Below the pieces are notes generated by a model. The model did no database searches and was not told the origin of the DNA. It saw only the letters and a program-made list of their open reading frames with translations. This document shows positions 1-9,154 of a stretch of 64,000 nucleotides of DNA, one piece after another; positions within the stretch are counted from its first letter, which is position 1; the number at the start of each line of letters is the position of its first letter. Both the position numbers and the translations under genes were made by a program. Origin of the DNA: Selenomonas sp. (lineage in GTDB: Bacteria > Bacillota > Negativicutes > Selenomonadales > Selenomonadaceae); assembly GCA_022482925.1 (NCBI GenBank), contig JAKVOG010000003.1:124001-188000 (forward strand), written 5' to 3'.

Positions 1-1
1 C

Positions 2-181
2 TTTGAATATTGTACGGTTGATGCAGATATCACAGGTGGTGTGGACAGCGTCTTGAATCCGACCAGTGGCACGATCCGGGCAGATCGTATCGGGGAACTA
101 ATCATGGAGCCGGATAAGGTGAATGTAACGAAGACCACGATCATCTGCCGCCAGGAAGTTCCCATGGAACAGACGGTATAA
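2..181 (+). CDS. C-terminal end of an unidentified protein (partial)
   Basis: An open frame enters from the left edge and ends at TAA 179-181, giving the last 59 residues of a protein. The piece is hydrophilic, with an acidic start (VDADITGGVDS) and an end rich in Thr and Ile. I do not recognise the family. The stop lies 12 bases before the next start, and AAGGAG of the next gene overlaps it, so the two genes are probably co-transcribed. Nothing visible suggests a function. Confidence 0.5.
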   Translation, partial: FEYCTVDADITGGVDSVLNPTSGTIRADRIGELIMEPDKVNVTKTTIICRQEVPMEQTV

Positions 182-193
182 GGAGTAATCGAC

Positions 194-1348
194 ATGGTAT
201 ATGATTTTGATGCAGTCACCAACCGCAGCGGGACGAATGCCTATAAATGGGAGATCGGGGCGGGTGAATTGCCAATGTGGGTGGCCGATATGGATTTTCC
301 TACGGCACCGGCTGTGAGGGAGGCCATTGAACGGCGCGCCGCGCATGGTGTCTTTGGTTACTCGGTGATACCGCCTGCCTGGAATTCTGCCATCGTGGCT
401 TGGTGGCAGCAGCGCCATGCGGTGATTTTTTCGCCGGAGTCTGTGATCTTCTGCGCCGGTGTTGTTCCGGCTATCTCCAGTATGATCCGTAAACTGACGA
501 CACCGGCCGAGAAGGTACTGGTGCAGACACCTGTCTACAATATTTTTTTTAACAGCATCTGCAATAACGGTCGGTTTCCGGTTGAGAATCCACTGCAACG
601 GACTGCCGATGGGTATGAAATAGACTGGACGGATCTGGAGCAGAAACTCAGCAATCCGCAGGTCACGCTGATGCTGCTCTGCAATCCACAGAATCCAGGC
701 GGGATCATCTGGGGCAGGGAAGATCTGTCCAGGATTGGTGCTCTGTGTGCCAGATACCATGTGACGGTAATATCCGATGAGATCCACTGCGACCTGACTG
801 ATCCGGGGTATGATTATGTGCCATTTGCTTCGGCATCGGATACTTGCCGTGCCATCAGCATTACCTGTGTGGCGCCGTCGAAAGCATTCAATATTGCCGG
901 TTTGCAGGGAGCTGCTGTTATTGCGGCGGATGAAGCGCTGCGGCATAAGGTCTGGCGGGGGCTTAATACCGATGAATGCGCTGAACCGAATGCTTTTGCC
1001 ATTCAGGCAGCTATAGCAGCTTTTACGGTCGGTGGGGAATGGCTGGATGCACTGCGGATGTATATTGCAGCAAACAAGGCGATGGTCCGGGGCTATCTGC
1101 AGCAGGAACTGCCTGAGATCACCATGGTGGATGGACATGCTACGTACCTGTGCTGGCTGGACTGTCGGCAGATCAGCCGCGATGATCTGCAGTTGGCTGC
1201 GGATATTCGGCAGAAGACGGGACTATTCCTTTCGAATGGCAGCCAGTATGGCGCAGCCGGAGCGGGTTATCTGCGGATGAATGTTGCCTGTCCGCGTCAT
1301 ATGGTAGAAGATGGGCTGGATCGTTTGCGACGGGCGGTTCGGTTATAA
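194..1348 (+). CDS. MalY/PatB family PLP-dependent C-S lyase / aminotransferase
   Basis: This 384-residue protein is a full-length fold-type I PLP enzyme of the MalY/PatB group. Members cleave cystathionine or cysteine (beta C-S lyase) to pyruvate, ammonia and a thiol in the cytoplasm. The N-terminus contains the MWVADMDF motif typical of this group. The cofactor-binding region shows NPQNPGG, then SDEIHCDL, then the PLP lysine in APSKAFNIAGL near residue 235. The start ATG follows AAGGAG by eight bases. A terminator closes the transcript immediately downstream. Family assignment is firm; whether the enzyme acts mainly on cystathionine, or as an aminotransferase, cannot be read from sequence. 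Confidence 0.9.
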   Translation: MVYDFDAVTNRSGTNAYKWEIGAGELPMWVADMDFPTAPAVREAIERRAAHGVFGYSVIPPAWNSAIVAWWQQRHAVIFSPESVIFCAGVVPAISSMIRKLTTPAEKVLVQTPVYNIFFNSICNNGRFPVENPLQRTADGYEIDWTDLEQKLSNPQVTLMLLCNPQNPGGIIWGREDLSRIGALCARYHVTVISDEIHCDLTDPGYDYVPFASASDTCRAISITCVAPSKAFNIAGLQGAAVIAADEALRHKVWRGLNTDECAEPNAFAIQAAIAAFTVGGEWLDALRMYIAANKAMVRGYLQQELPEITMVDGHATYLCWLDCRQISRDDLQLAADIRQKTGLFLSNGSQYGAAGAGYLRMNVACPRHMVEDGLDRLRRAVRL

Positions 1349-1361
1349 AAAAACAAAACAG

Positions 1362-1405
1362 CCGGTTTTGTTGGTCTTGAAGCCAATCAGACCGGTTATT
1401 TATTT
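1362..1405 (+). terminator. intrinsic terminator after malY-like gene
   Basis: CCGGTTTTGTTGG (1362-1374) pairs with CCAATCAGACCGG (1383-1395) through Watson-Crick and G-U pairs with one mismatch. The eight-base loop is followed by TTATTTATTT. Confidence 0.65.
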
Positions 1406-1411
1406 ACAAAA

Positions 1412-1469
1412 TAAAGACATGACATATGAAATAAAAGATATTGAAAATTAACTTAAAAAGAAATATAAT
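1412..1469 (+). promoter_or_regulatory. manA promoter with upstream AAAGAYAT repeats
   Basis: TTGAAA (1441-1446), a 17-base spacer and TATAAT (1464-1469) form a near-consensus sigma-A promoter 30 bases before the manA start. Upstream lie AAAGACAT (about 1413-1420) and AAAAGATAT (about 1433-1441), the same half-site seen before the PTS operon and gntR. A GntR-family operator is inferred. Confidence 0.65.
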
Positions 1470-1499
1470 GGATAAGTCTATGGAAAGGAGAATGTATTT

Positions 1500-2465
1500 A
1501 TGTTATATCCAATGAAATTGCAGGCACCTTTGAAGGATTATCTTTGGGGTGGCACGAAATTGAAGGAAGAGTATGGCAAGAAAAGCGATCTCGCTAAAGT
1601 GGCAGAGAGCTGGGAACTGTCCTGCCATGAGGCCGGAAAGAGTATCATCCGTAATGGAGCAGCTGCGGGGATGACACTGTCGGACTGGATTGAAAAAGAA
1701 GGCAAAGCTGTATTGGGCGTCAATGCCAACTGTTTTTCGTATTTTCCCTTGTTGATCAAGCTCATTGATGCACATGACAATCTGTCGGTACAGGTTCATC
1801 CGGATAATGAGTATGCGCTCCGGGTAGAGGGCGAGTATGGCAAGACGGAGATGTGGTACATCGTGGACTGTGAGCCTGGCGCATCGTTGATCTATGGCTT
1901 CAAGGACACAATCACGAAAGAGGAATTTCGTCGGCGTATCCAGGATAATACTCTGCTGGAGGTATGCAACCAGGTGCCGGTCCATAAGGGCGATGTGTTC
2001 TTTATTGAGTCTGGTACACTTCATGCTATCGGGAAAGGTATTCTGATCTGTGAGATCCAGCAGAATTCCAATACGACTTACCGCGTCTATGATTATGACC
2101 GTCGGGATAAGGATGGTCATACGCGTGAACTGCATGTTGGGAAGGCGCTGGATGTCACGAAATGCATACCACCGCAGCATCCGGTAAAGCCGCTTGCTCG
2201 TCTTGATGTGTTGGCAGGGGCTCAGGGCGAGCTGCTGGCCGCCTGTGATTATTTCACGGTCTATCACTTTGATTTGGATGGCAAATTGAATCTCAAGGCA
2301 GGTATGGATTCATTCCAGTGCCTGACGGTATTGGATGGCCAGGCAGAGCTGACTACTGGTCTGGAGAAGTTGTCTCTCAGCAAAGGTGAATCGGTATTTT
2401 TACCAGCAGGCTTAGGGGATTATCAGTTGCAGGGGAATATGTCATTTATTTTGAGCAAGGTCTGA
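1500..2465 (+). CDS. manA: mannose-6-phosphate isomerase, class I (ManA)
   Basis: The 321-residue protein matches the short Bacillus-type class I phosphomannose isomerase in length. It is a zinc enzyme of the cupin fold that interconverts mannose-6-phosphate and fructose-6-phosphate. Metal and substrate motifs are visible in order: QVHPDNEYA near residue 98, EMWYIVDCEPGA near 118, and ESGTLHAIGKG near 172. GGAAAGGAG precedes ATG 1500. The gene has its own strong promoter and sits beside a beta-glucoside PTS operon, so sugars entering by this or another PTS can feed glycolysis. The shared upstream motif suggests control together with that operon. Confidence 0.93.
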   Translation: MLYPMKLQAPLKDYLWGGTKLKEEYGKKSDLAKVAESWELSCHEAGKSIIRNGAAAGMTLSDWIEKEGKAVLGVNANCFSYFPLLIKLIDAHDNLSVQVHPDNEYALRVEGEYGKTEMWYIVDCEPGASLIYGFKDTITKEEFRRRIQDNTLLEVCNQVPVHKGDVFFIESGTLHAIGKGILICEIQQNSNTTYRVYDYDRRDKDGHTRELHVGKALDVTKCIPPQHPVKPLARLDVLAGAQGELLAACDYFTVYHFDLDGKLNLKAGMDSFQCLTVLDGQAELTTGLEKLSLSKGESVFLPAGLGDYQLQGNMSFILSKV

Positions 2466-2503
2466 AAAAAGAGGGTTTCTTTATAGAGAATGACAAAATT
2501 GAT

Positions 2504-2549
2504 AAAAGACATATCTTTTGTTGACAAAAGAAGAACAATGAAATATAAT
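2504..2549 (+). promoter_or_regulatory. promoter and palindromic operator of the beta-glucoside PTS operon
   Basis: TTGACA (2521-2526), 17 bases, then TATAAT (2544-2549) is a fully consensus promoter. Immediately upstream is AAAAGACATATCTTTT (2504-2519), palindromic at 14 of 16 positions and matching half-sites near manA and gntR. A weak catabolite-repression-like site (GTAAGCGTTTCTT, about 2593-2605) lies in the leader. The regulator is inferred to be the GntR protein at 9155-9865. Confidence 0.65.
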
Positions 2550-2637
2550 ATGAATTGGCAATAAGAAGGAACACGGAAAAAGCATAGCAAGTGCGTAAGC
2601 GTTTCTTTTTGGTCAGAAAAAAATAGGAGGAGTCGAA

Positions 2638-2943
2638 ATGAACATTTACTTGGTCTGCAATGCTGGAATGTCCACATCTATCCTTGTCAGGAAGATGCAG
2701 GAAGCTGCAGAGAAAAAGGGACTGTCAGATGTCACGATTGAAGCGTTTTCGGTAGAGATACTGGATGAGCGTGTGGATACGGCAGATGTTGTCCTGCTCG
2801 GACCGCAGATTCGTCACATGCTGGGTGATATGCAGAAAGTCGTAGCCGGCAAGTGTCCGGTAGCTGTAATCGACATGCGTGATTATGGTATGATCCGAGG
2901 AGACAAGGTTTTGGAAAAAGCGTTGGCTATGATCAACAGCTGA
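2638..2943 (+). CDS. PTS system, lactose/cellobiose-family IIB subunit
   Basis: At 101 residues this is a stand-alone IIB protein of the lactose/cellobiose (Lac) family. IIB takes phosphate from IIA and passes it to the sugar during uptake through IIC. The phosphorylated cysteine is in the N-terminal loop CNAGMSTS (Cys8). GGAGGAG precedes ATG 2638. It is the first gene of an operon with IIC, IIA and a 6-phospho-beta-glucosidase, which points to cellobiose or another beta-glucoside as substrate. The exact sugar (cellobiose, lichenan fragments, chitobiose) cannot be fixed from sequence. Confidence 0.92.
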   Translation: MNIYLVCNAGMSTSILVRKMQEAAEKKGLSDVTIEAFSVEILDERVDTADVVLLGPQIRHMLGDMQKVVAGKCPVAVIDMRDYGMIRGDKVLEKALAMINS

Positions 2944-2980
2944 ATGCCGGTTTAATCATTATGTAGGAGGAAATATAGAG

Positions 2981-4327
2981 ATGGGTTCGTTTATTTCTAC
3001 CTTTGAGCGGGTCATGATGCCATTTGCCGGAAAGATTTCTGGTAACAAATATTTGCTGGCAATGCGTGATGCCTTCTCTATGCTGCTGCCATTTATTATC
3101 GTAGGATCATTTTTCGGAATCATTGAATGGGTTGTCCTGGATCCATGGGGGACAATCATGGGCGAGAATGGTTTGAATCTGGGACAAAGCCTTTCGGGCG
3201 GCCTGACTGGCGATGCTTATAAAGCATCGAGCTTCGTCGGAACGATGCAAGTGCTGCAGGGACTATGCAACAATGTAGTCACGGTTGGTTTTGGTATCTT
3301 CTCATTCCTGCTGGTAGCTGCTTTTTCCTATCGCTTAGGCGGTATTTGGGGCGGCGATAAGTTTTCTACCGCATTGACTGCAATCGGTGCATTCATCATC
3401 ATCACGCCGCAGCAGGTTATCGGCAAAGCGGGCGACAAGATGGGCGCGTTCAGCCTGGATTACTTCGGTAACAAGGGCGTTTTGACGGCAATCATCGTAG
3501 CAACCATAGCATCCTGGCTCTTTGTCAAACTGTCGAAGAATGAGAAGATCCGCATCAAGATGCCGGATACCGTACCTCCGGCAGTATCGCAGTCGTTTGC
3601 TGTATTGGTTCCGGTCATGATCACGCTGAGTGTGTTCACGATTTTCTCCACGCTGCTGGCACAGGGAAATCTGCTGGGCAAATCCGCATTGAATGATCTG
3701 ATCTATGCACTGATTCAGGCTCCGCTCATGGGCTTCTCCCAGGGCATCGGCTTCTCTCTGCTGTATCAGTTCATTGTCTGGTTTTTCTGGTGGTTTGGTA
3801 TTCATGGGCACAATGTCACGGCAGCTGTCCAGAATATGGTTTATATGCCGGCACAGTTGGCTAACCAGGCGGGCGACGCAGCGTATATCTTCAGTAATGG
3901 ATTCTTTGAAGCCGGTCTTATGCATGTCATGGGTCTGGTTATCGCGATTTTCATCTTTTCCAAGAAAGACAGCTGGCGGGCCGTTGCAAAACTCGGTTTC
4001 CCGGCAATGCTCTTCAATATCCAGGAACCAATCGCTTTTGGTCTGCCAATCGTACTGAACCCGATTCTGCTGATTCCGTATATCCTGGCACCGCTGGCTA
4101 ATACGGTTGTAGGCTGGCTGGTCGTATCTGCAGGTCTGGTACCAATCTTTAAGTATGTAGTTCCGTGGACGATGCCATTGTTCTTTGGCGGTACAATCGG
4201 AACGGGCTCTATTGCCGGTGGATTACTGCAGGTAGTATGGTTGGTTATGGATGTCTTTATTTATGCACCTTTCGTCATTGCTTCGAATAAGCTGAAGGAT
4301 GAGGAAAGTGAGGATGACTCAAATTAA
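2981..4327 (+). CDS. PTS system, cellobiose/lichenan-type IIC permease
   Basis: This 448-residue, strongly hydrophobic protein has the length and pattern of CelB/LicC-type IIC permeases, with about ten membrane segments. The conserved sugar-binding stretch is recognisable in GIHGHNVTAAV near residue 270 and FNIQEPIAFGLPI near 347. It forms the membrane channel that moves the beta-glucoside inward while IIB phosphorylates it. TAGGAGG precedes ATG 2981. It lies 37 bases after the IIB gene and before IIA, all in one operon. The C-terminus is acidic and cytoplasmic. Confidence 0.93.
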   Translation: MGSFISTFERVMMPFAGKISGNKYLLAMRDAFSMLLPFIIVGSFFGIIEWVVLDPWGTIMGENGLNLGQSLSGGLTGDAYKASSFVGTMQVLQGLCNNVVTVGFGIFSFLLVAAFSYRLGGIWGGDKFSTALTAIGAFIIITPQQVIGKAGDKMGAFSLDYFGNKGVLTAIIVATIASWLFVKLSKNEKIRIKMPDTVPPAVSQSFAVLVPVMITLSVFTIFSTLLAQGNLLGKSALNDLIYALIQAPLMGFSQGIGFSLLYQFIVWFFWWFGIHGHNVTAAVQNMVYMPAQLANQAGDAAYIFSNGFFEAGLMHVMGLVIAIFIFSKKDSWRAVAKLGFPAMLFNIQEPIAFGLPIVLNPILLIPYILAPLANTVVGWLVVSAGLVPIFKYVVPWTMPLFFGGTIGTGSIAGGLLQVVWLVMDVFIYAPFVIASNKLKDEESEDDSN

Positions 4328-4345
4328 ACAGAAAGTATGTGAACA

Positions 4346-4666
4346 ATGGACGAGAAAACAGTAGAACAATCAATGCAACTGATTCTGCATTCTGGTACAG
4401 GCCGGTCAATGGTTATTGAGGCTGTACGTGATATGCTGAAGGATGGCAACGTGCAGGCTGCCAAGGATAAGATCGCTGATGCGGGCAAAGAGATTGGTGA
4501 AGCACATGATATCCAGACGGCCATGATGTCGGCCGAGTGTGATGGACAGCCAGTGGAGAAATCCATTCTGCTGATTCATGCACAGGATCATTTCATGTCA
4601 TCTCTGGCTGTACGCGATATGGCACAGCTTATGGTAGAGATGTATGAACACGTGAAAAAGGATTAA
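4346..4666 (+). CDS. PTS system, lactose/cellobiose-family IIA subunit
   Basis: A 106-residue, largely helical protein of the Lac-family IIA group. It accepts phosphate from HPr on a histidine, here in LIHAQDHFMSS near residue 78, and hands it to IIB. Family members are trimers; the length is typical. No strong ribosome site is seen close to this ATG, so translation may be coupled to the IIC gene that ends 18 bases upstream. The next gene, the phospho-beta-glucosidase, starts ten bases after its stop. Confidence 0.9.
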   Translation: MDEKTVEQSMQLILHSGTGRSMVIEAVRDMLKDGNVQAAKDKIADAGKEIGEAHDIQTAMMSAECDGQPVEKSILLIHAQDHFMSSLAVRDMAQLMVEMYEHVKKD

Positions 4667-4676
4667 GGGATAGCAG

Positions 4677-6074
4677 ATGGTACAAAAATATTCATTTCCT
4701 GACGGATTCTGGTGGGGCGCGGCCACATCGGGACCACAGTCAGAGGGAAGGTTCCATAAGGCACACCGGAACGTCTTCGATTACTGGTATGATAAAGATC
4801 CACAAGCCTTTTTCAATCAGGTAGGGCCAAATACCGCATCCAATTTCTATAACGATTATCCGCAGGATATCGCACTTATGAAGGAAATCGGGCTCAATAC
4901 GGTACGAACTTCGATACAGTGGACCCGGTTGATCCGGGACTTCGAGACTGGTGAGACGGATCCGGATGGTGTGCGCTTCTATAATGATGTAATTGATACA
5001 TTCTGCCGGAATGGAATCCGGCCGATCATGAATCTGCATCATTTCGATCTGCCGATTGATCTCTATAAGAAATATGGTGGTTGGGAATCAAGGCATGTAG
5101 TGGATCTCTTCATACTGTTTGCTCGTAAGTGCTTCGAACTCTTTGGCGACCGGGTCAAAAACTGGGTTACGTTCAATGAACCGATGGTCATTGTAGAAGG
5201 CGAATACCTTTATCAGTTTCATTATCCGAATCTCGTTGATGGCAAGAAAGCCTGTCAGGTACTCTATAATCTGAATCTGGCATCTGCCGGTGCTATCGAA
5301 GCATTTCGCAAGACCGAGTGTGCGGCCCATGGTGGCCGGATCGGTATTGTACTGAATCTGACGCCGGCGTACCCGCGGTCGGATGCACCGGAAGATGTCC
5401 AGGCTGCAGCGTTTGCTGAGGATTTCAAGAATAAATCATTCCTGGATCCGGCAGTCCTGGGCAGATTCCCGGCCTCCCTGGAAAAGATCTTGCGGGAAGA
5501 TGGCGTTCTATGGCAGGCAGAGCCTGAAGATTTGGCAATCATCCAGAATAATCGGGTGGATTTCCTGGGCGTCAATTATTATCAGCCGTTCCGGGCAAAA
5601 GCCCCGGAGGGAATGTTCGATGAAAGTCATGGATGGCTTCCAGAAAAACATTTTGCTGCTTATGAGATGCCAGGACGCCGCATGAATCCTTATCGCGGCT
5701 GGGAAATCTATCCGCGGTCAATCTACGACGTGGCTATCAATATCCGTGATAATTATGGGAATATTCCCTGGTATATCTCGGAAAATGGCATGGGCGTAGA
5801 GGGCGAAGAGAAATACCGCAATGCGGAAGGATTCCTGGAAGATGATTATCGGATTGATTTCTTCAAGGAACATCTGGGATGGCTGCATAAGGGAATAGCA
5901 GAAGGCTCGAACTGCTTTGGTTTCCATGCCTGGACGCCGATTGACTGCTGGTCATGGTCGAACGCCTATAAAAACAGGTATGGCTTCATTGCTCTGGATC
6001 TGGCTACTCAGAAAAAGACTATTAAGAAATCTGGTTATTGGATCCGTGATGTTATCAAACATAACGGTTTCTGA
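4677..6074 (+). CDS. GH1 6-phospho-beta-glucosidase
   Basis: The 465-residue enzyme belongs to glycoside hydrolase family 1. It starts with the usual FPDGFWWGAATS. The acid/base glutamate is in TFNEPMV near residue 168 and the nucleophile glutamate is in ISENGMG near residue 365. As the last gene of a PTS operon it most likely hydrolyses 6-phospho-beta-glucosides delivered by the transporter, yielding glucose-6-phosphate and an aglycone or glucose in the cytoplasm. GGGATAG lies before ATG 4677. A terminator follows about 60 bases downstream. Confidence 0.93.
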   Translation: MVQKYSFPDGFWWGAATSGPQSEGRFHKAHRNVFDYWYDKDPQAFFNQVGPNTASNFYNDYPQDIALMKEIGLNTVRTSIQWTRLIRDFETGETDPDGVRFYNDVIDTFCRNGIRPIMNLHHFDLPIDLYKKYGGWESRHVVDLFILFARKCFELFGDRVKNWVTFNEPMVIVEGEYLYQFHYPNLVDGKKACQVLYNLNLASAGAIEAFRKTECAAHGGRIGIVLNLTPAYPRSDAPEDVQAAAFAEDFKNKSFLDPAVLGRFPASLEKILREDGVLWQAEPEDLAIIQNNRVDFLGVNYYQPFRAKAPEGMFDESHGWLPEKHFAAYEMPGRRMNPYRGWEIYPRSIYDVAINIRDNYGNIPWYISENGMGVEGEEKYRNAEGFLEDDYRIDFFKEHLGWLHKGIAEGSNCFGFHAWTPIDCWSWSNAYKNRYGFIALDLATQKKTIKKSGYWIRDVIKHNGF

Positions 6075-6130
6075 TATACATTCCCCAAAGACCCCATTTG
6101 TGTCCCCTAACGTAACTCTTCATATTTAAA

Positions 6131-6164
6131 GAAAGAACTGCCTATCCGGGCAGTTTTTTCTTTA
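6131..6164 (+). terminator. intrinsic terminator of PTS operon
   Basis: AACTGCC (6136-6142) pairs with GGCAGTT (6149-6155), and an A-rich/T-rich extension continues the stem. It is followed by TTTTCTTT. Confidence 0.8.
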
Positions 6165-6271
6165 ATGAGCAGATATTTTGGATTATGGGGGCTTATTGTC
6201 CTGGCAGGTATTGATGACCTGCGAAACTGGAATAATGAAATTCTGTCTGTTTTAAGGAGGCCACTAAGTTT

Positions 6272-7969
6272 ATGGACAAACTATCAATCCGGCAAAAGCT
6301 TTATCTTGTGTTCAGTATGCTTATTATCATATTTATCTGTAACGGACTTTATTCTGCCTTTACCCTGAATAAAGTTAATGATGGTGCAATGCGTATAGCA
6401 ACTGAACATCTGCAGGGGGTGCTGGCAGCTACGGACAGCAGCTCAGCTATGGCAAATTACCGGCAGGGCGAATATGCTATCGTGACGGCAACGTCATTAC
6501 CGAATCGCGTACGTGCGGCGCAGGAAACGAAGAAGTTAGGGGATCAGATCGACATTACCTTTGATCAGATGGCCCCCACACTTACCGGCGATGCTGCCCA
6601 GGATTTCAATGAGATGCGTCAGATCTGGGATAACTATAAGAATAATTCAACCAGACTTATGCAACTGGCTGAAAATAACCAGTCTCCTGAAGCACTAAAG
6701 CTTCTGGAGCGTTCCAGCACAGACTATGATGCAATCACGAATAAGCTCAGTACCGTTGTCGATAACCGCAAGGATTTCATTCATGAGGAAAATGTTGCAG
6801 CAGCAGCAGAATATTCACGGGCCAAAATCACCCTGATTCTCTCTATCCTGTTTGTCATCGTTCTTTCCGGGGTTATGGCCTGGTATCTGAGCTCAACGAT
6901 TCATGTTTCAATTCACTATCTCATGGATGTATCAAAAGAAGTTTCCAGTGGCAATCTGACGGTCCGGGTTGAAGCAAAAAGTCAGGATGAATTTGGTGTC
7001 CTGACGAATGCATACAAGGATACCATAGCCAACTTGCGTACATTGATCCACAATATCCAGAAAACGTCAGAAAACGTTGCGGCATTTTCTGAGGAGCTTA
7101 CAGCTAATGCCAGTCAATCGGCTCAGGCTACCCAACAGGTGGCAATCTCTATTGGCAATGTGGCTGCGGCTACTAGCCAGCAGGGGACTGCTGTAAGCTC
7201 GTCGGCTGCGGATATCCGGGTCATGTCAGAAGATATCCGTGGGTTCGAGGACAGCGCATCGGCATCATCGGACTCAGCGCACCGTGTGGAAGATATTGCC
7301 GTAAAAGGTAAAACTGCAATCGCAGGGGCGGTTACGCAGATGAATCAGATTACGGATTCGGTTACGGAGTTGGCTGCTGTCATAGAAAAGCTTGCTGAGC
7401 GGTCAATGGAAATCGGACAGATCAGTGATACGATTTCAAATATTGCAGATCAGACGAACCTGTTGGCATTGAATGCTGCAATTGAAGCTGCCCGTGCGGG
7501 GGAAGCCGGCCGTGGATTCTCGGTGGTTGCGGAAGAAGTTCGTAAGTTGGCGGAGGAATCCGGACAGGCAGCTCAGCAGATTGCGGCACTTATTGCGAGT
7601 ATCCAGACCGATACGACCCAGGCGGTTGATCGCATGAAGAACGGTACCGAAGATGTACAAAGTGGCAAGGAGGTAGTGAATAAGGCCGGTGTTGCTTTTG
7701 AAACAATCACCAGCGCAGTTAAGGAACTTACCAGCAATTCAGAAGCCATTCTTTCCGCTGCCCGGCGTTCCGCGAAAAAAGCTGCTGAACTGGTAGCTGT
7801 GATGGATGGCATCAACGAAAGCGGTCGTGAGGTTGCTGTAGAAACAGAATCCGTATCTGCAGCCACCGAAGAACAGTCTGCGTCTATGGACGAAATTGCC
7901 AATGCCAGCCAAATGCTGGCAGGGCTTGCCCAGGAATTGCAGGATTCAACAACAAAATTCAAGTTATAA
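6272..7969 (+). CDS. methyl-accepting chemotaxis protein
   Basis: A 565-residue chemoreceptor. A first membrane helix is at about residues 10-30. An external domain of some 155 residues has the helical look of a four-helix-bundle sensor. A second membrane helix (about 187-210) leads to a HAMP linker (210-262) and the long coiled-coil signalling domain. The hairpin tip that binds CheA and CheW is visible around residues 385-430 ([20 protein letters not shown]). TAAGGAGG precedes ATG 6272. A sugar-binding lipoprotein gene follows after 14 bases, so the receptor may sense the loaded binding protein rather than a free ligand. Confidence 0.93.
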   Translation: MDKLSIRQKLYLVFSMLIIIFICNGLYSAFTLNKVNDGAMRIATEHLQGVLAATDSSSAMANYRQGEYAIVTATSLPNRVRAAQETKKLGDQIDITFDQMAPTLTGDAAQDFNEMRQIWDNYKNNSTRLMQLAENNQSPEALKLLERSSTDYDAITNKLSTVVDNRKDFIHEENVAAAAEYSRAKITLILSILFVIVLSGVMAWYLSSTIHVSIHYLMDVSKEVSSGNLTVRVEAKSQDEFGVLTNAYKDTIANLRTLIHNIQKTSENVAAFSEELTANASQSAQATQQVAISIGNVAAATSQQGTAVSSSAADIRVMSEDIRGFEDSASASSDSAHRVEDIAVKGKTAIAGAVTQMNQITDSVTELAAVIEKLAERSMEIGQISDTISNIADQTNLLALNAAIEAARAGEAGRGFSVVAEEVRKLAEESGQAAQQIAALIASIQTDTTQAVDRMKNGTEDVQSGKEVVNKAGVAFETITSAVKELTSNSEAILSAARRSAKKAAELVAVMDGINESGREVAVETESVSAATEEQSASMDEIANASQMLAGLAQELQDSTTKFKL

Positions 7970-7983
7970 GGAAGTGTGCGACC

Positions 7984-9009
7984 ATGAAAAAAATAGGTAT
8001 GGTATTCTCCCTGATCAGCCTACTCCTCATTACCTTACTCTTTAGCGGCTGTGGTTTTAATACGACAGCGAAGACGCAAAAAAATGTAGCGCTTTGCTTT
8101 TCACACAGCCCGGAACGCTGGCAAAAAGGAGCGGAAGATATGAAAACTCAGCTGGAAAAGGAGGGGTATACGGTTACGGCAACCTTCTTTGATTCAGAGG
8201 AAACCCAGCGTGAGGCCGTCGAAACAGCAATCCAGGGAGGAACCGCCTGTATTGTTATTGCTGGTGGTGATAGCAAAACTTTGGAAAAACAGCTTACTGA
8301 AGCCAAAGAAAAAAAGATTCCTATTATCGGTTATGATTCTATGCTAAAGGATACCGATGCGATTTCTTACTTTGTCTCGTTCGATAATGAAGGAGTAGGA
8401 ACCGCCATGGGAAAATATATCGAAAACCGTTTTCAGCTGAAAAATGGTGCAGGTCCTTTCAATCTGGAATTCTTCTCAGGAAGCGCTACAGACAGCAATG
8501 CAGAGCTGATGTTCAAAGGGACATATGATATACTGAAACCGTACATTGATAATGGTCAGCTGGTTGTTCCATCCGGAAAAACGACTTTTTCAGCTACAGC
8601 AACTCAGGACTGGGATGCGAAGAATGCCGCAGCACGCCTGAAAGAAATGATGGCTTCGCAGTATGCCGGCAAATCACTGGATATCGTCGTTGCTGCCTCT
8701 GATGGCATAGCTTATGGGATTGTTGATGGTCTTGATGGCTATACCGGTAAATGGCCATTTATAACGGGACAGGATGCGGATAAAAAGGCATTGGACTATA
8801 TCCGGCAGGGGAAAATGACTTTTTCCATCAAAAAAAGTTCGGATGAACTCAATAAGAAATGCATTCGCATGATTAAAGCGGTTGTTGAGGGGACTCAGCC
8901 GAGTTTGAATGATGTAAAAACCTATAATAATAATGTCATTACAGTGCCGGCTTATCTGTGTATTCCTTATATCATCGATAAAGATAACCTGGACAAGGTT
9001 GTTGAATAA
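7984..9009 (+). CDS. sugar-binding lipoprotein (periplasmic binding protein, LacI-like fold)
   Basis: A 341-residue exported lipoprotein with signal peptide and lipobox FSGC (lipidated Cys23). The mature part resembles the ribose/galactose-type periplasmic binding proteins: FSHSPERWQKGAEDMK at the start, IPIIGYDS near residue 115, and ITGQDADKKALDYI near 260. Such proteins normally feed an ABC importer, but no permease or ATPase gene is near. It follows the chemoreceptor gene by 14 bases with its own AAGGAAG site, so I infer a co-receptor role in chemotaxis. It could instead serve an importer encoded elsewhere. Confidence 0.85.
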   Translation: MKKIGMVFSLISLLLITLLFSGCGFNTTAKTQKNVALCFSHSPERWQKGAEDMKTQLEKEGYTVTATFFDSEETQREAVETAIQGGTACIVIAGGDSKTLEKQLTEAKEKKIPIIGYDSMLKDTDAISYFVSFDNEGVGTAMGKYIENRFQLKNGAGPFNLEFFSGSATDSNAELMFKGTYDILKPYIDNGQLVVPSGKTTFSATATQDWDAKNAAARLKEMMASQYAGKSLDIVVAASDGIAYGIVDGLDGYTGKWPFITGQDADKKALDYIRQGKMTFSIKKSSDELNKKCIRMIKAVVEGTQPSLNDVKTYNNNVITVPAYLCIPYIIDKDNLDKVVE

Positions 9010-9050
9010 GAGCAGACTAGTCAACGATTTAAATAATGATATTATAAATA

Positions 9051-9116
9051 AAAAGACATGTTGTTTTGTTTAAAATGTATCTTTCCTTTGACTAATACTA
9101 GATAATACAATATAAT
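9051..9116 (+). promoter_or_regulatory. gntR promoter with candidate auto-operators
   Basis: TTGACT (9088-9093), 17 bases, TATAAT (9111-9116). Upstream are AAAAGACATG (9051-9060) and GTATCTTT (9078-9085), which together form an inverted pair of the half-site found before manA and the PTS operon. Autoregulation is inferred. Confidence 0.6.
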
Positions 9117-9154
9117 GAAGAAGAAGTTTATACGAATTTGGAAGGATTACGTCT

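Noticed and set aside
98-1138. Long minus-strand frame over the MalY-like gene
   Set aside because: It is antisense to a well-supported enzyme gene, has biased low-complexity composition and no ribosome site.
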